Origin: JBLUOA01 sp048060095 | GTDB taxonomy: Bacteria; Pseudomonadota; Alphaproteobacteria; Rhodobacterales; Rhodobacteraceae | Direction of reading: 5' to 3' | Length of the DNA: 64,000 nt | Assembly: GCF_048060095.1 (NCBI RefSeq) | Contig: NZ_JBLUOA010000003.1 | Coordinates: forward strand, 62,001-126,000 | Shown here: one piece after another, positions 19,779 through 29,176 of the stretch | How the letters are laid out: every line of letters begins with the position of its first letter | Position numbering within the stretch: position 1 is the stretch's first letter | Made by a program: the position numbers and the translations under genes | The notes under the pieces: generated by a model | What the model was told of the DNA's origin: nothing | Seen by the model: only the letters and a program-made list of their open reading frames with translations | Database searches by the model: none

Positions 19779-21322
19779 GTCATTGGATCATCGTTCCCGT
19801 CGTTCTGCCCGCATTGCTCGCGCCCTTCATCGTGCTGGCCGCGCGCTATCACATCGGGATTCAACGCGCGTTTTCCGTTGTCGGTGTGCTCGCGTTGATC
19901 GCCATCGCGGCGGGGCTGGCCTGGACCGTGTCCGACGGCAGCATCGTGCTTTATCAGCTTAGCGATTGGGCCGCGCCGTTTGGCATCGTTCTGGTGGGCG
20001 ACAGGTTATCCACGTTGATGATCCTGCTGACGGCTGTATTGGCGCTGTTCGTGCTGCTTTACGCAATCGGCTCTGGCTGGGACGACCGGGGAAGGCATTT
20101 CCACGCGCTGTTCCAGTTTCAGCTGATGGGGATCATGGGGGCGTTTCTGACCGGCGACCTTTTCAACCTGTTCGTCTTTTTCGAGGTGCTGCTGATCGCC
20201 TCCTACGGGCTGATGATCCACGCGGGCGGCAATGCGCGGCTTCGGGCGGGGGTGCAGTATGTGCTGTTCAACTTGATCGGATCGACGCTGTTTCTGTTCG
20301 CGCTCGGCTCGATTTACGCCGAGACTGGCACGCTGAACATGGCTGATCTGGCTGAACGTGTTGCGCTGATCTCGCCCGAGGAAACCGTGGGTATCCGCGT
20401 TGCTTCGGTTCTTTTGCTGCTGGTCTTTGCGATCAAGGCGGCGGTTGTGCCGCTGCATTTCTGGCTGCCCTCAAGCTATGCCGAAGCACCTGCGCCGGTC
20501 GGGGCCCTGTTCGCGATTATGACCAAGGTTGGCGCCTACGCGATCATCCGCGTCTACACGATGATCTTTCCGCCTGATCTGGAGGCCACAGCGGGCCTGC
20601 ATGATCTGTGGTTGTTGCCTGCCGCGCTGATATCGCTCGTCATCGGGATGGTCGGTGTGCTGGCGGCGAAGCGGTTGGATCGGTTGGTGGCATATTCTGT
20701 CATCGGATCGATGGGGATGATCATGATCTCCATCTCGCTATTCAGCCCGGCGAGCATTGCGGCAGCGCTTTACTACATCGTGCATTCGACCTTGGCGGCG
20801 GCGGCGCTGTTCCTGATTTCAGATCTAGTGCGCACCGGCCGCGCGAATTTGGACCTGATGCCGCAACTGCCCGTCGCGGGAGGTGCGCTGACCGCCGCGC
20901 TGTTTTTTGCGGGCGCGATTGCGATGGCGGGGTTGCCGCCGCTGTCGGGCTTCCTCGGTAAGCTGCTGGTGCTCGACGCCGCGTTTGGGAGCGATCTGGT
21001 GGTCTGGATCTGGGTCATCGTGCTCAGCTCAAGCCTTATCGCGATTGTTGGGTTTGCCCGCGCGGGTAGCGTTCTGTTCTGGAAGGCGCATGGTGCAGAC
21101 CTGCCCGAAGAAGAAGAGGGGCCGACGTTCCCACGCCCTGCAACCCTGTCCTATGTCGCGGTTGGGGGGCTGATTTCGCTGCTTGCGGCGCATACGATTT
21201 TTGCCGGGCAGGTGCACGCCTACACCACGACGATGGCCGCCCAGTTGTTTGCGCCGGAGCCTTACATCTCCACCGTGATCGAAACGCCGGGCAAGCTCGA
21301 CAAGCCGACGGAGGACCACTGA
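19775..21322 (+). CDS. mrpD: Mrp antiporter subunit D
   Basis: NuoM/N-like proton-channel subunit; 515 aa with about 14 membrane segments. Family segments are clear: FFEVLLIASYGLM with the key glutamate of the antiporter-like channel, VVPLHFWLPSSYAEAPAPV, and MAGLPPLSGFLGKL. It is coupled to mrpC through an ATGA overlap and followed one base later by mrpE. The polar loop HGADLPEEEEGPTFP between late helices is a cytoplasmic feature typical of the family. Confidence 0.95.
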   Translation: MSHWIIVPVVLPALLAPFIVLAARYHIGIQRAFSVVGVLALIAIAAGLAWTVSDGSIVLYQLSDWAAPFGIVLVGDRLSTLMILLTAVLALFVLLYAIGSGWDDRGRHFHALFQFQLMGIMGAFLTGDLFNLFVFFEVLLIASYGLMIHAGGNARLRAGVQYVLFNLIGSTLFLFALGSIYAETGTLNMADLAERVALISPEETVGIRVASVLLLLVFAIKAAVVPLHFWLPSSYAEAPAPVGALFAIMTKVGAYAIIRVYTMIFPPDLEATAGLHDLWLLPAALISLVIGMVGVLAAKRLDRLVAYSVIGSMGMIMISISLFSPASIAAALYYIVHSTLAAAALFLISDLVRTGRANLDLMPQLPVAGGALTAALFFAGAIAMAGLPPLSGFLGKLLVLDAAFGSDLVVWIWVIVLSSSLIAIVGFARAGSVLFWKAHGADLPEEEEGPTFPRPATLSYVAVGGLISLLAAHTIFAGQVHAYTTTMAAQLFAPEPYISTVIETPGKLDKPTEDH

Positions 21323-21323
21323 C

Positions 21324-21824
21324 ATGGCGCGCGCATTTCACTGGCTACTGCCGCACCCGTTTCTGACGCTTCTTCTGGCGGTGGTCTGGACGCTGCTGCA
21401 AAACGAAGTTTCTGCCGGGATGGTGGTGTTCGGCATTATCCTCGGGATCATCATCCCGCGCAGCACGTCGATCTGGTGGCCGGACACGCCGACGGGCTTT
21501 CGGCTGGGTAAGATGGTCAGCTACAGCGTCATCGTGATGTGGGATATTCTGGTCGCCAACGTCCAGGTTGCGTGGATCGTCCTGACGGTTCCAAATTCAA
21601 AGCTAAGACCGGCCTGGATCGTCGTTCCGCTTGAGTTGCGCCAGCCCGAAGCCATCACCGTGCTTGCCGGAACGATTACGCTGACGCCCGGAACGGTATC
21701 GGCGGATTTGTCGGATGAGGGGCACAGCCTGCTGGTGCATGTGCTGCACACAGACGACGCCGATGCCGTGCGCGATGACATCAAAACCCGTTACGAACGC
21801 CGCCTGAAGGAGATTTTCTTATGA
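21324..21824 (+). CDS. mrpE: Mrp antiporter subunit E
   Basis: 166 aa with two to three N-terminal membrane segments followed by a soluble C-terminal domain containing the conserved block ITLTPGTVSADLSDEG and the stretch LLVHVLHTDDADAV. MrpE has no complex I counterpart and is needed for assembly or coupling of the antiporter. It starts one base after mrpD and overlaps mrpF by 4 nt. Confidence 0.92.
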   Translation: MARAFHWLLPHPFLTLLLAVVWTLLQNEVSAGMVVFGIILGIIIPRSTSIWWPDTPTGFRLGKMVSYSVIVMWDILVANVQVAWIVLTVPNSKLRPAWIVVPLELRQPEAITVLAGTITLTPGTVSADLSDEGHSLLVHVLHTDDADAVRDDIKTRYERRLKEIFL

Positions 21825-22108
21825 CCGCCGCATCAGGTTTCCTGGATATCGCGCTGGCCATCGCCTTTGTCGCGCTCGCACTGGGGCAGATATTGTCGAT
21901 GGTTCGGCTGGTGCTTGGCCCGACATCGGGTGATCGCATCCTTGCGCTCGATACGATGGTGATAAACGCGCTGGGCCTCGTGGTTGTTCTTGGCATTCGC
22001 CAAGGCGCGCAAATCTACTTTGAGGTGTCGCTGCTGATCGCGATGTTGGGCTTTGTTTCAACCGTCGCCCTGGCGCGCTTTATCCTGCGGGGGGACATCA
22101 TCGAATGA
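21821..22108 (+). CDS. mrpF: Mrp antiporter subunit F
   Basis: 95 aa, three membrane helices. The conserved region VRLVLGPTSGDRILALDTM between the first two helices is characteristic of MrpF/MnhF/PhaF. Overlaps of 4 nt at both ends place it firmly in the operon and suggest stoichiometric, coupled translation. Confidence 0.92.
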   Translation: MTAASGFLDIALAIAFVALALGQILSMVRLVLGPTSGDRILALDTMVINALGLVVVLGIRQGAQIYFEVSLLIAMLGFVSTVALARFILRGDIIE

Positions 22109-22494
22109 CCGCTGAGATTATCGGAACATATGCTGTCGGACTTTGCCTGCTGATCGGGTCCGGCTTTGTTGCTGTGGGTGTCATCGGGCTTTTGAAGTTC
22201 AACGATCCGATGGCGCGTCTGCACGCCCCGACCAAGGTCGGCACTGTCGGGATCGGGATGCTGTTGCTGGCGTCGATCATTCATTCATTTCTGTTGGGCG
22301 AAACCTCGATCCATGAACTGCTGATCATGGCGTTTTTGTTCGTCACGGCGCCCATTTCCGCGCATTTCATCGCGAAGGTGAATATCCACCGCGAGGCTTG
22401 CGAAACGCCGCCATCCCCACCGCGCGACGACACGTGGTCAACGCTGAACACGCCGGAAGCGGATCGGGAAATCGACGGAGCAAACCAAGGTTGA
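22105..22494 (+). CDS. mrpG: Mrp antiporter subunit G
   Basis: 129 aa, three membrane helices. The signature VIGLLKFNDPMARLHAPTKV after the first helix identifies the MrpG/MnhG family. The C-terminal ~30 residues are hydrophilic and variable. It is the last gene of the operon and ends only 6 nt before the converging DMT transporter gene, leaving no room for a separate terminator. Confidence 0.92.
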   Translation: MTAEIIGTYAVGLCLLIGSGFVAVGVIGLLKFNDPMARLHAPTKVGTVGIGMLLLASIIHSFLLGETSIHELLIMAFLFVTAPISAHFIAKVNIHREACETPPSPPRDDTWSTLNTPEADREIDGANQG

Positions 22495-22500
22495 ACCGCG

Positions 22501-23379
22501 TCACCTCACGGCGACCGCCGGGCGTCCCCGCCGCAGGGTGATCCACAGGGTTGCGGCAATAATCAAGCTCGCGCCGGCCCAGAAGCCGGGTTTTGGCAGT
22601 TCGCTGAACAGGAAATACCCGGCAAGGGTCGAGAACACGAGACTCGCATAGGACAGGATCGACAGGAACGCGGCCTGTCCGTAGCGATGCGCGCGCAAGA
22701 AGCAGAATTGCGCGGATTGCGCAAAGACGCCGACCGCCAGAAGGATCGGCCACTGACCCGGCGGCACGGGTTGCCAGTTCAGCGCGGCGAACGGCGCGGC
22801 GATCAGGGTCAGACCAGCGGTGTAGAAGGTCATCATCACGACGGTTGGCGCAGCGACCAGTCGCCGGGTGACGATGACTGCCCCAGTTGCGGCCAGCACG
22901 GTCAGGCATTGCGCGGCGAGGCCCGCCCCGCCGGAAAGGTTGCCGGGATCGACGGCGATAATTACGCCGATCAGGCCGATCAGGGCTGCAACCCAACTGC
23001 CGCGGGTTATGACCTCTCGCAATATCCATGCAGCGGCGATCATGGTCAGGATCGGGCGGGTGAAGCTGATCGCGGTGAACAGGGCAAGGGGCAGGCGAGC
23101 GATGGCGTAAAAGCTCGACGTCAGCGCGATGGCCGAAAACCCGACGCGCAGTGCGTGCAGATGCAGATCGGGCAGGTTCAGGAACGCCCGGCGGTCATGC
23201 CATGCCCAAGGCAGCATCAGCAATAGCCCGACGCACGCCCGCAGAAACACCAGTTGAAAAGCAGGGTAGCCCAGCCCCAATGCCTTGATGATCGACAGCG
23301 CAACGATGTTGAGCGTCATATCCGTCAGCAGCCACCCCGCCGCTGTCAGATTGCGCGGGGGATCAGCCGCGCTTGGCAA
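22501..23379 (-). CDS. DMT superfamily (EamA) transporter
   Basis: 292 aa, ten membrane segments arranged as two EamA repeats (about 10-140 and 150-285). EamA proteins export or exchange metabolites; the substrate cannot be read from sequence. The 5' end overlaps the end of the PIG-L deacetylase gene by 17 nt, so it is the third gene of the minus-strand ROK operon and may move a substrate or product of the catabolic locus. Alternatively it is a passenger gene. The start used is MPSAADPPRN; a later Met (MTLNIVAL) is possible. Confidence 0.85.
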   Translation of the reverse strand: MPSAADPPRNLTAAGWLLTDMTLNIVALSIIKALGLGYPAFQLVFLRACVGLLLMLPWAWHDRRAFLNLPDLHLHALRVGFSAIALTSSFYAIARLPLALFTAISFTRPILTMIAAAWILREVITRGSWVAALIGLIGVIIAVDPGNLSGGAGLAAQCLTVLAATGAVIVTRRLVAAPTVVMMTFYTAGLTLIAAPFAALNWQPVPPGQWPILLAVGVFAQSAQFCFLRAHRYGQAAFLSILSYASLVFSTLAGYFLFSELPKPGFWAGASLIIAATLWITLRRGRPAVAVR

Positions 23380-25687
23380 GCAGGTTCGCCATGATGCGGA
23401 ACGCGCCGGGGGTCAGACGCTCCATCTGGTGATGCAGGATCAGCGAGGTGTGGACGTGCCGCCCTTTGCCCACGTCCGCGACGAGCCATGCGCCGTTAAG
23501 CGGCTCTTCCCCCGCATCGTGCATTGAGATCAGTGGTGTGTAGGCGGCGTCCCACTCCTTAGCGAAGTAAAGCCCGCGTTCCTTGTGCCAGCTGGCCCAA
23601 TCCTCCGCCCCGATGCGGTTTGGCTGGTGCAGCAGCGGATGATCGGGGGCGAGTATGGTCACTTCGGCGGCCTCATCCGTGACCCGCCAGCGAAGCGACG
23701 GTTGCCCGATTTCAAGCCGGTGGGGTGGGGTTTTGTCGGCGTCCCAATTGTCCCAGGGGCGATGGTAAAGCATGACGAGCGTGCCGCCGTTCCGCATCCA
23801 CGCGTGGATGCGCGGCATGGCGGCGGCAAGACCGGGGCAAAACTTCATCGCGAAAATGCCGATGACGAGGGTGTCGAACCCGGCGAGGATCGCGTCGGTC
23901 AATGGCGTGTCGGACAGGTCGGTGACGTCCGCTCCCATCCGATCAAGCCACCAGCCAACGCGGTCGTTTCCGCCACCGATATAGCCGACCCGCGCTTGCG
24001 GCAGCGCGGCGTCGATAAGAAGAACGCGCACCTCCGCCGGAGTCACCAGAGCACGCGGCGCGGTATGGGGATGGCGGATGTGGCGAACGCTGTGCGCGTT
24101 TTGACCGTCAAGCGTCAGGGTCAGTGTATGGAGGCCCGGCGTGGCGTTGCCGGGTATGGTGACGGTAAAGCGGCCGTCCGCGCCACCCACTTTCCAGCCA
24201 TCGGGCGCGCGCAAATCGGGTGTGCCACCCCCGGCCTCGGTGGCCGAGATTGAGATGACGCGGTTTGTAGTGGCAAGATTGATGACATTCGCGGTGGGGG
24301 TCAGCGTTGCGGCGCGCATCGGCAGGACAACGGGCGGAACCTCAAACGGCACAGCGGTGGTGGCTGTGATCCCGTGGGCGGAGATTGAGACATCGAGGCA
24401 AGGCGCGTCGGGTTCGCCGGGCCGGTAGGCCGACGGGTAGGGATCGCTGATCGCCGCGCCGTCTGACAGGCGAAGGCGGTTGCCATTTGCGGTCCAGCCG
24501 TCCGGCAGGCGCGGGGTGAGCGTAACGCTGGCGCTATGTTCGGTGGTCCACATTGCTTCATCGCCCGGATGCAGAATATCGCTCGACAGACGGGCGTGCA
24601 TATCGACCCCGATGGACAGGTGGATAACCCGGCAAAGCTGCGTGTCTTTCCGGGCGAGCTTGTGGGCGATGCCGGCAGGGCAGCCGGGGGTTGCCCGCCG
24701 CAGGGCGGTAAGCGCGGCACAGGCGTGGCGCAGGACGTCTGCGGTCGCCGGGAAGGCCGCCAGCGCAGCATCGCACGCGTCTTGTGCGGCTGCCAGATCG
24801 GCCGCGATGGCAGGGGCGTCGAGGTCGCGGAGCGTTTGCGGCAGGCCCGACATGATATCGGTATCCTCGCCGGTCAGCCGCGATCGCGCGAGATGCAGGG
24901 GAAAGTCGATCTCTGCCCCCGCCGGAACCCAGCGCCCCATCCCTTGCGTCCTGTGCATCGCGCGGCTTTGCTGGCCGATCCGCGCAAAGCTCCACCCCGT
25001 GACCGGATCGCGGCCTTTCGCGGCGATGGTTAGTGTCGTGGGTGGCGGCGGCAGATCGTCGTCATATGCCTGCCCCGCGCCGGACCACGCGGGAAGGTAG
25101 AGTTTCTTGACCTCCCACGGCGGTAGGTCGCTGCCCTTGAAATCGGGATCGGCGGCAAGGTCCATAACAAGATGTGCGGCCTCGGTCATCGCGCGGTGAT
25201 GGCCGTGCTGTCCGGGCACATCGAGGAAGGTCGGGCAGATGATGTCGGGTCGTTCGGTGCGGATTACATCGACAAAGCGGGCAAGTGTCCGGTCACGGCC
25301 CCATTTGGCGAGGGTTTCTTCGCCGGATTTGGAAAACCCGAAATCAAAGATCGTGTCGTCCGGGTGTTCGGACAGCCAATACATGCGCAGGTCGAGCCGA
25401 TCGCAGGCCGCCTCCATTTCCGCTGTGCGCAGGGTGCCGAGCGCGGCGACGGCCTCGGTCCCGATGTCGTTCTGCCCGCCTTCACCCCGCGTTGAGCAGG
25501 CATAGGAAATATCGACCCCATCGCGAAACCGCAGCGCCGCCAGCATAGCCGAGGTTTCATCGTCAGGGTGCGCACCGGTGTTCATGAAAGACACGACAGA
25601 GCGGAGCGCGGTCAGCGCTTGCCACAACGCCACAACGCGGGGGGAGTCGCGTTCGGCGGCGATCCGGGCCTGATCTGAAAGGGGCAT
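23363..25687 (-). CDS. PIG-L family deacetylase with C-terminal GATase-like domain
   Basis: 774 aa, much longer than single-domain PIG-L enzymes (about 230-270 aa). The LmbE/PIG-L zinc hydrolase domain (about 25-270) has the AHPDDE motif (H40, D42, D43) and a later HGHHRAM histidine cluster. Family members remove acetyl groups from GlcNAc conjugates. The middle (about 350-530) looks like beta-sandwich repeats. The last ~230 residues (LLIDAALPQARVGYIGGGND onward) resemble a GATase/ThuA-like fold. No signal peptide is seen, so cytoplasmic action on imported substrate is likely. It lies between the ROK regulator (11 nt upstream) and the DMT gene. Confidence 0.82.
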   Translation of the reverse strand: MPLSDQARIAAERDSPRVVALWQALTALRSVVSFMNTGAHPDDETSAMLAALRFRDGVDISYACSTRGEGGQNDIGTEAVAALGTLRTAEMEAACDRLDLRMYWLSEHPDDTIFDFGFSKSGEETLAKWGRDRTLARFVDVIRTERPDIICPTFLDVPGQHGHHRAMTEAAHLVMDLAADPDFKGSDLPPWEVKKLYLPAWSGAGQAYDDDLPPPPTTLTIAAKGRDPVTGWSFARIGQQSRAMHRTQGMGRWVPAGAEIDFPLHLARSRLTGEDTDIMSGLPQTLRDLDAPAIAADLAAAQDACDAALAAFPATADVLRHACAALTALRRATPGCPAGIAHKLARKDTQLCRVIHLSIGVDMHARLSSDILHPGDEAMWTTEHSASVTLTPRLPDGWTANGNRLRLSDGAAISDPYPSAYRPGEPDAPCLDVSISAHGITATTAVPFEVPPVVLPMRAATLTPTANVINLATTNRVISISATEAGGGTPDLRAPDGWKVGGADGRFTVTIPGNATPGLHTLTLTLDGQNAHSVRHIRHPHTAPRALVTPAEVRVLLIDAALPQARVGYIGGGNDRVGWWLDRMGADVTDLSDTPLTDAILAGFDTLVIGIFAMKFCPGLAAAMPRIHAWMRNGGTLVMLYHRPWDNWDADKTPPHRLEIGQPSLRWRVTDEAAEVTILAPDHPLLHQPNRIGAEDWASWHKERGLYFAKEWDAAYTPLISMHDAGEEPLNGAWLVADVGKGRHVHTSLILHHQMERLTPGAFRIMANLLAKRG

Positions 25688-25698
25688 ACGGGCTCCGT

Positions 25699-26868
25699 CT
25701 AATGGGCGTGGGACAGGGGCGAGGTTAGTGCGCGGTTCAGGATCAACGCCGCCGCGCCTTGGGTCGCGGTCATCCGTCCCGACGCGCCGCGCATCAGGCG
25801 CGGGTGGGGTGCAGTGGGGCGGTTTGATACGGACAGATCGGGCAGTGGGGTTTCTGCGACCAGATGATCCAGCACCGCATCCGGCATCGCGCCACCAAGA
25901 ACAACGGTTTGCGGATCGAACATATTTTCAACGATGGCGAGCGCATACCCAAGCGCTTTGGTTGCGGTGCCAAGCCACTCCATCAGATCGGGATCGCGCT
26001 GCTGGAACAGATGCCCTAGTGCCTCAATATCATGGGCGTCTTTTCCGGCGTCGCTCAGGTGGCGCTGGACGGATAGACGGCTCAGCACGCTTTCCAGTTT
26101 GCCGCCGGAAAGGGGGATGGGGATGTGGCCGATCTCTCCGGCATTGCCGAAGGCGCCTTTCATGATCTGGCCGTTGTGGATCAGGCCAAGGCCAAGCCCC
26201 GCGCCAAAATAGATATAGGCATAGGTGGCAAGCCCCTGCGCGACGCCATTGATCCTTTCGGCCATCGCGGCGGCGTTGGCGTCATTGCTGAGGGCGATAG
26301 GCAGGTCGATGGCGTCGGTGAACAACTCTTCTGCATCCAGTTCCTGCCAGCCGGACAGGTCAGAGCCTTGGCCCGCGACGCCAGTAACACCAAACGGCCC
26401 CGGCATAACAACCCCCGCGCCAAGCATTCGGTCGCGTGCGCCCGGCACTTGCGCCAGCGCGCGGTCGTAAAGCGTTGTGACATGGTGCAACACGGTGTCA
26501 GGGCTGATGTCATCAAGCGCGACGCGTTCGGTCGTAACCAGATCGCCTTGCAGGTTCAGAAGCGCAGCGAATACCGCGTCCGGGCGCACCTCAATCCCCA
26601 AGGCATAGCCGCCTTTGGGGTTTAGCGCGTATTGCATCGCGGGCAGGCCGCGGCCAACGCTGCGCCGGCCCTTTTCGATCAGCATCCCGTCGTCTGAGAG
26701 TTCGGAGATGATATTGCTGACCGTTTGCGTCGTCAGCGACAGGGACCGCGCGATTTCGGCCCTTCCGATCGATCCTGCGGCGTGGACCTGCCCCAGCACG
26801 GCTTGCCGGTTCCGGTGTCTGGACCGTTCGGCGTTACTGCCTTTCTGAAGTGCGTGAACTCTCATCAT
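25699..26868 (-). CDS. ROK family transcriptional regulator
   Basis: 389 aa. An N-terminal winged helix-turn-helix (about 15-75, AEIARSLSLTTQTVSNIISEL) precedes a ROK sugar-kinase-like domain (about 85-380) with GAGLGLIHNGQIMKGAFGNAG and the downstream GEIGHI. This layout is that of NagC/XylR/Mlc repressors, which release DNA on binding a sugar or sugar phosphate. The zinc-binding CxCGxxGC motif is missing: the equivalent stretch reads PLSGGKLESVLSR. It is divergent from the ABC importer across 103 bp holding nested palindromes, so it probably represses both directions. Confidence 0.9.
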   Translation of the reverse strand: MMRVHALQKGSNAERSRHRNRQAVLGQVHAAGSIGRAEIARSLSLTTQTVSNIISELSDDGMLIEKGRRSVGRGLPAMQYALNPKGGYALGIEVRPDAVFAALLNLQGDLVTTERVALDDISPDTVLHHVTTLYDRALAQVPGARDRMLGAGVVMPGPFGVTGVAGQGSDLSGWQELDAEELFTDAIDLPIALSNDANAAAMAERINGVAQGLATYAYIYFGAGLGLGLIHNGQIMKGAFGNAGEIGHIPIPLSGGKLESVLSRLSVQRHLSDAGKDAHDIEALGHLFQQRDPDLMEWLGTATKALGYALAIVENMFDPQTVVLGGAMPDAVLDHLVAETPLPDLSVSNRPTAPHPRLMRGASGRMTATQGAAALILNRALTSPLSHAH

Positions 26869-26875
26869 GCTTCGA

Positions 26876-26915
26876 TTAACTCAAATCATTTGAATTATCA
26901 ATCAGATTGAGTTAA
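26876..26915. promoter_or_regulatory. Nested palindromes, likely ROK operator
   Basis: TTAACTCAA (26876-26884) and TTGAGTTAA (26907-26915) form a 9-bp inverted repeat; inside it TCAAAT-C-ATTTGA (26881-26893) is a second perfect dyad. AT-rich palindromes of this sort are typical NagC/XylR-type sites. It lies 8 nt upstream of the ROK start and about 60 nt before the ABC operon start. Confidence 0.6.
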
Positions 26916-26971
26916 CCCGAAAGACATGAGTCTAAAATGACCGATGATGATGCCACCAAGGGAGAGACACG

Positions 26972-28231
26972 ATGAAAATGCACCTGAAGAGTTTGGCCCT
27001 CGCCGGGGCGACAGCGTCCGCGGCCCTGTTCGCAAGCGCCGCCAATGCCGTCGAGATCGAATATTGGCAGTATTTCTTTGATGCCCGCGTGACCGCGATG
27101 GAACAGCTGATCGAAAATTTCGAAGCGGCCAATCCTGATATCACCGTCACCATGACGCATTTCCCGTATGCCGATTACCGCACCAAGGTCGCCGCAGCGA
27201 TCCCCGCGGGTGAAGGCCCGGACGTGGTGCAATTGTTCTATGGCTGGCTGAACGACTACGTGGAGGCAGAGCTGATCCAGCCGCTGCCCGCCGATGTTTT
27301 CCCACCTGCTGAGATTGACGAGGCGTTCTTCCCCATGGTCCAGGCCATGAAAGAGGGCGACAATTACTGGGCGCTGCCGACGGCTGTGCGCAGCCTTGCA
27401 CTGTTCTACAACGAGCGCCTGTTTGAAGAGGCCGGGATCGAAGGCCCGCCGGAAACGCTGGACGAGTTGATGGAAACCGCCGCCGCGCTGACCAAGACTG
27501 ATACGGCCGGCAATATCACCCAAGTCGGCATTACCGCCGGGATGACCGCGCAGGATCACCACTGGTGGCGCGAAGGTCTGGTGCGCCAGTTCGGTGGGGA
27601 GCCTTATACAGACGACTACCGCACCGTGAACTACAACACCGAAGCGGGGCAGGCGGCGCTTGATTTCTACACCAACATGTTCCTTGGCGATCCCGCTGTC
27701 ACGGCGATTGGGTTCATGGACGAACCGCAGGCCGCCTTCAAGGCCGGACGCGCGGGGATGCACATTGATGGATCGTTCCGCATCGGATCGCTTGCCGATC
27801 AGCGCGGGCTGAAATGGGGTGTGACCGAGCTGCCTGCGAATGGGGATGGGGTGCGGTCGAACTACTCCTCCTACTGGGTGAACGCGATCACCACGAAGGC
27901 CGAGGGCGAAAAATACGACGCTGCGGTCAAGTTCATGGAATACATCACCTCGGACGAGGCGATGCAGATCTGGCTGGATGTTGTGGGCGAACTGCCGGCA
28001 AAACCATCCGTCGGCATGACCGAGGCGAATGCCAATGACGAAACCTTCGGTCCGTTCATCCGTGGCCTTGAATACGCGAACACGACGAAATTCGCCAACG
28101 AAAGTGGCCAGCGGCAATTGATGGTCGAAATGGTAGAGCGCATTCAGCTTGAAGGGATGGACCCCGCCGAAAGCCTTGCCATCGCGGCGGAGGCCGAACA
28201 GAAGCTGCTTGACGAGTACTACGCCGAGTAA
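26972..28231 (+). CDS. ABC transporter substrate-binding protein (carbohydrate, family 1)
   Basis: Periplasmic binding protein of a CUT1-type importer. 419 aa with a cleavable signal peptide (cleavage after SAANA, about residue 25) and an extracellular solute-binding family 1 fold (EIEYWQYFFD, GPDVVQLFYGWLND, YFN-like ALFYNERLFEEAG). This class binds oligosaccharides, glycerol phosphodiesters and sugar conjugates; the ligand cannot be read from sequence. The start ATG follows GGGAGAGA. A strong hairpin after the gene probably keeps this subunit in excess over the permeases. Confidence 0.92.
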   Translation: MKMHLKSLALAGATASAALFASAANAVEIEYWQYFFDARVTAMEQLIENFEAANPDITVTMTHFPYADYRTKVAAAIPAGEGPDVVQLFYGWLNDYVEAELIQPLPADVFPPAEIDEAFFPMVQAMKEGDNYWALPTAVRSLALFYNERLFEEAGIEGPPETLDELMETAAALTKTDTAGNITQVGITAGMTAQDHHWWREGLVRQFGGEPYTDDYRTVNYNTEAGQAALDFYTNMFLGDPAVTAIGFMDEPQAAFKAGRAGMHIDGSFRIGSLADQRGLKWGVTELPANGDGVRSNYSSYWVNAITTKAEGEKYDAAVKFMEYITSDEAMQIWLDVVGELPAKPSVGMTEANANDETFGPFIRGLEYANTTKFANESGQRQLMVEMVERIQLEGMDPAESLAIAAEAEQKLLDEYYAE

Positions 28232-28238
28232 GGCGCCT

Positions 28239-28274
28239 ATGCCGCCCCGGACTCTCCCTCCGGGGCGGCATTTT
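28239..28274 (+). terminator. Attenuating terminator after the binding-protein gene
   Basis: ATGCCGCCCCGG (28239-28250) pairs perfectly with CCGGGGCGGCAT (28260-28271) over a 9-nt loop, followed by TTT. It sits inside the operon, between the binding protein and the permeases, so partial termination or mRNA stabilisation of the upstream part is the likely role. Confidence 0.65.
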
Positions 28275-28288
28275 CGTAAGGCAGACTG

Positions 28289-29176
28289 ATGTATCGCAAC
28301 CTGACCATCCGCCAAAAACAGATCGTCTGGGCGTGGGCCTTTCTGGCGCTGCCCGTCCTGTTTTACGGGGTGATCCGGTTCTATCCGACCGGCAACGCGA
28401 TCCTTATAAGCTTTCAGAACTGGAACCTGTTGGGGGATCGCACTTGGGCGGGTTTGGAGAATTACCGGAAGCTTTGGGAAGACCCGGTGTTCTGGAAAGT
28501 GTTCAAGAACACCTTTGTCTATCTGCTGCTCGGTACGCCGATCAGCCTAATCGTGTCCTTCATCATCGCCTATAACCTCGACAAGTTGCGGTTCATGCAC
28601 GGGGTTTTGCGGATGCTCTATTTCCTGCCCTTCATGACCAGTGCCGTTGCGATGGCGTGGGTCTGGCGGTGGTTCTATCAGGACGTTCCCATCGGGTTGT
28701 TCAATAACATTTTGGCGAGCTTCGGGATTCCGCAGATCTCCTTCCTGAATTCGACCACCAATGCGCTACCCGCCGTTCTTGCCCCCGCTGTTTGGGCGGG
28801 TCTTGGGTTTCAGGTCATCATCTTCATGGCGGGTCTGCGGGCCATTCCGACCAGCTACTACGAGGCCGCAAAAATAGACGGGGTCGGCTGGTTTACCGTG
28901 CTGACCCAGATCACCATCCCGCTTCTGCGCCCGACCATCGTGTTCATCGTGGTGTTTTCGTCGATCGGCTTTCTGCGCATCTTCGACCACGTCTTCAACA
29001 TGACCACGAACAATCCCGGCGGGCCGCTCAATTCGACCAAGCCGCTGGTGCTGATGATCTACGACACCGCGTTCAACGGGTTCGACATGGGCTATGCCGC
29101 CGCGCAAACCGTGGTGTTGTTCACCATCCTGCTGATCGTCTCGCTCGTTCAACTACGCTTGTTGCGGAGCGCTTAG
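28289..29176 (+). CDS. Carbohydrate ABC transporter permease (MalF/UgpA type)
   Basis: 295 aa, six membrane helices. The EAA loop that contacts the ATPase is present (YYEAAKIDGVGWFTVLTQIT). The conserved MalF-like start (AWAFLALPVLFYGVIRFYPT) supports the CUT1 family. It is followed without a gap by the second permease gene (stop at 29174-29176, ATG at 29177). Confidence 0.93.
   Translation: MYRNLTIRQKQIVWAWAFLALPVLFYGVIRFYPTGNAILISFQNWNLLGDRTWAGLENYRKLWEDPVFWKVFKNTFVYLLLGTPISLIVSFIIAYNLDKLRFMHGVLRMLYFLPFMTSAVAMAWVWRWFYQDVPIGLFNNILASFGIPQISFLNSTTNALPAVLAPAVWAGLGFQVIIFMAGLRAIPTSYYEAAKIDGVGWFTVLTQITIPLLRPTIVFIVVFSSIGFLRIFDHVFNMTTNNPGGPLNSTKPLVLMIYDTAFNGFDMGYAAAQTVVLFTILLIVSLVQLRLLRSA

Noticed and set aside
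24600..24620. A further DnaA-box-like GGTGGATAA inside the PIG-L gene
   Set aside because: It mismatches the consensus at the first base and lies in coding DNA, so it is probably chance.
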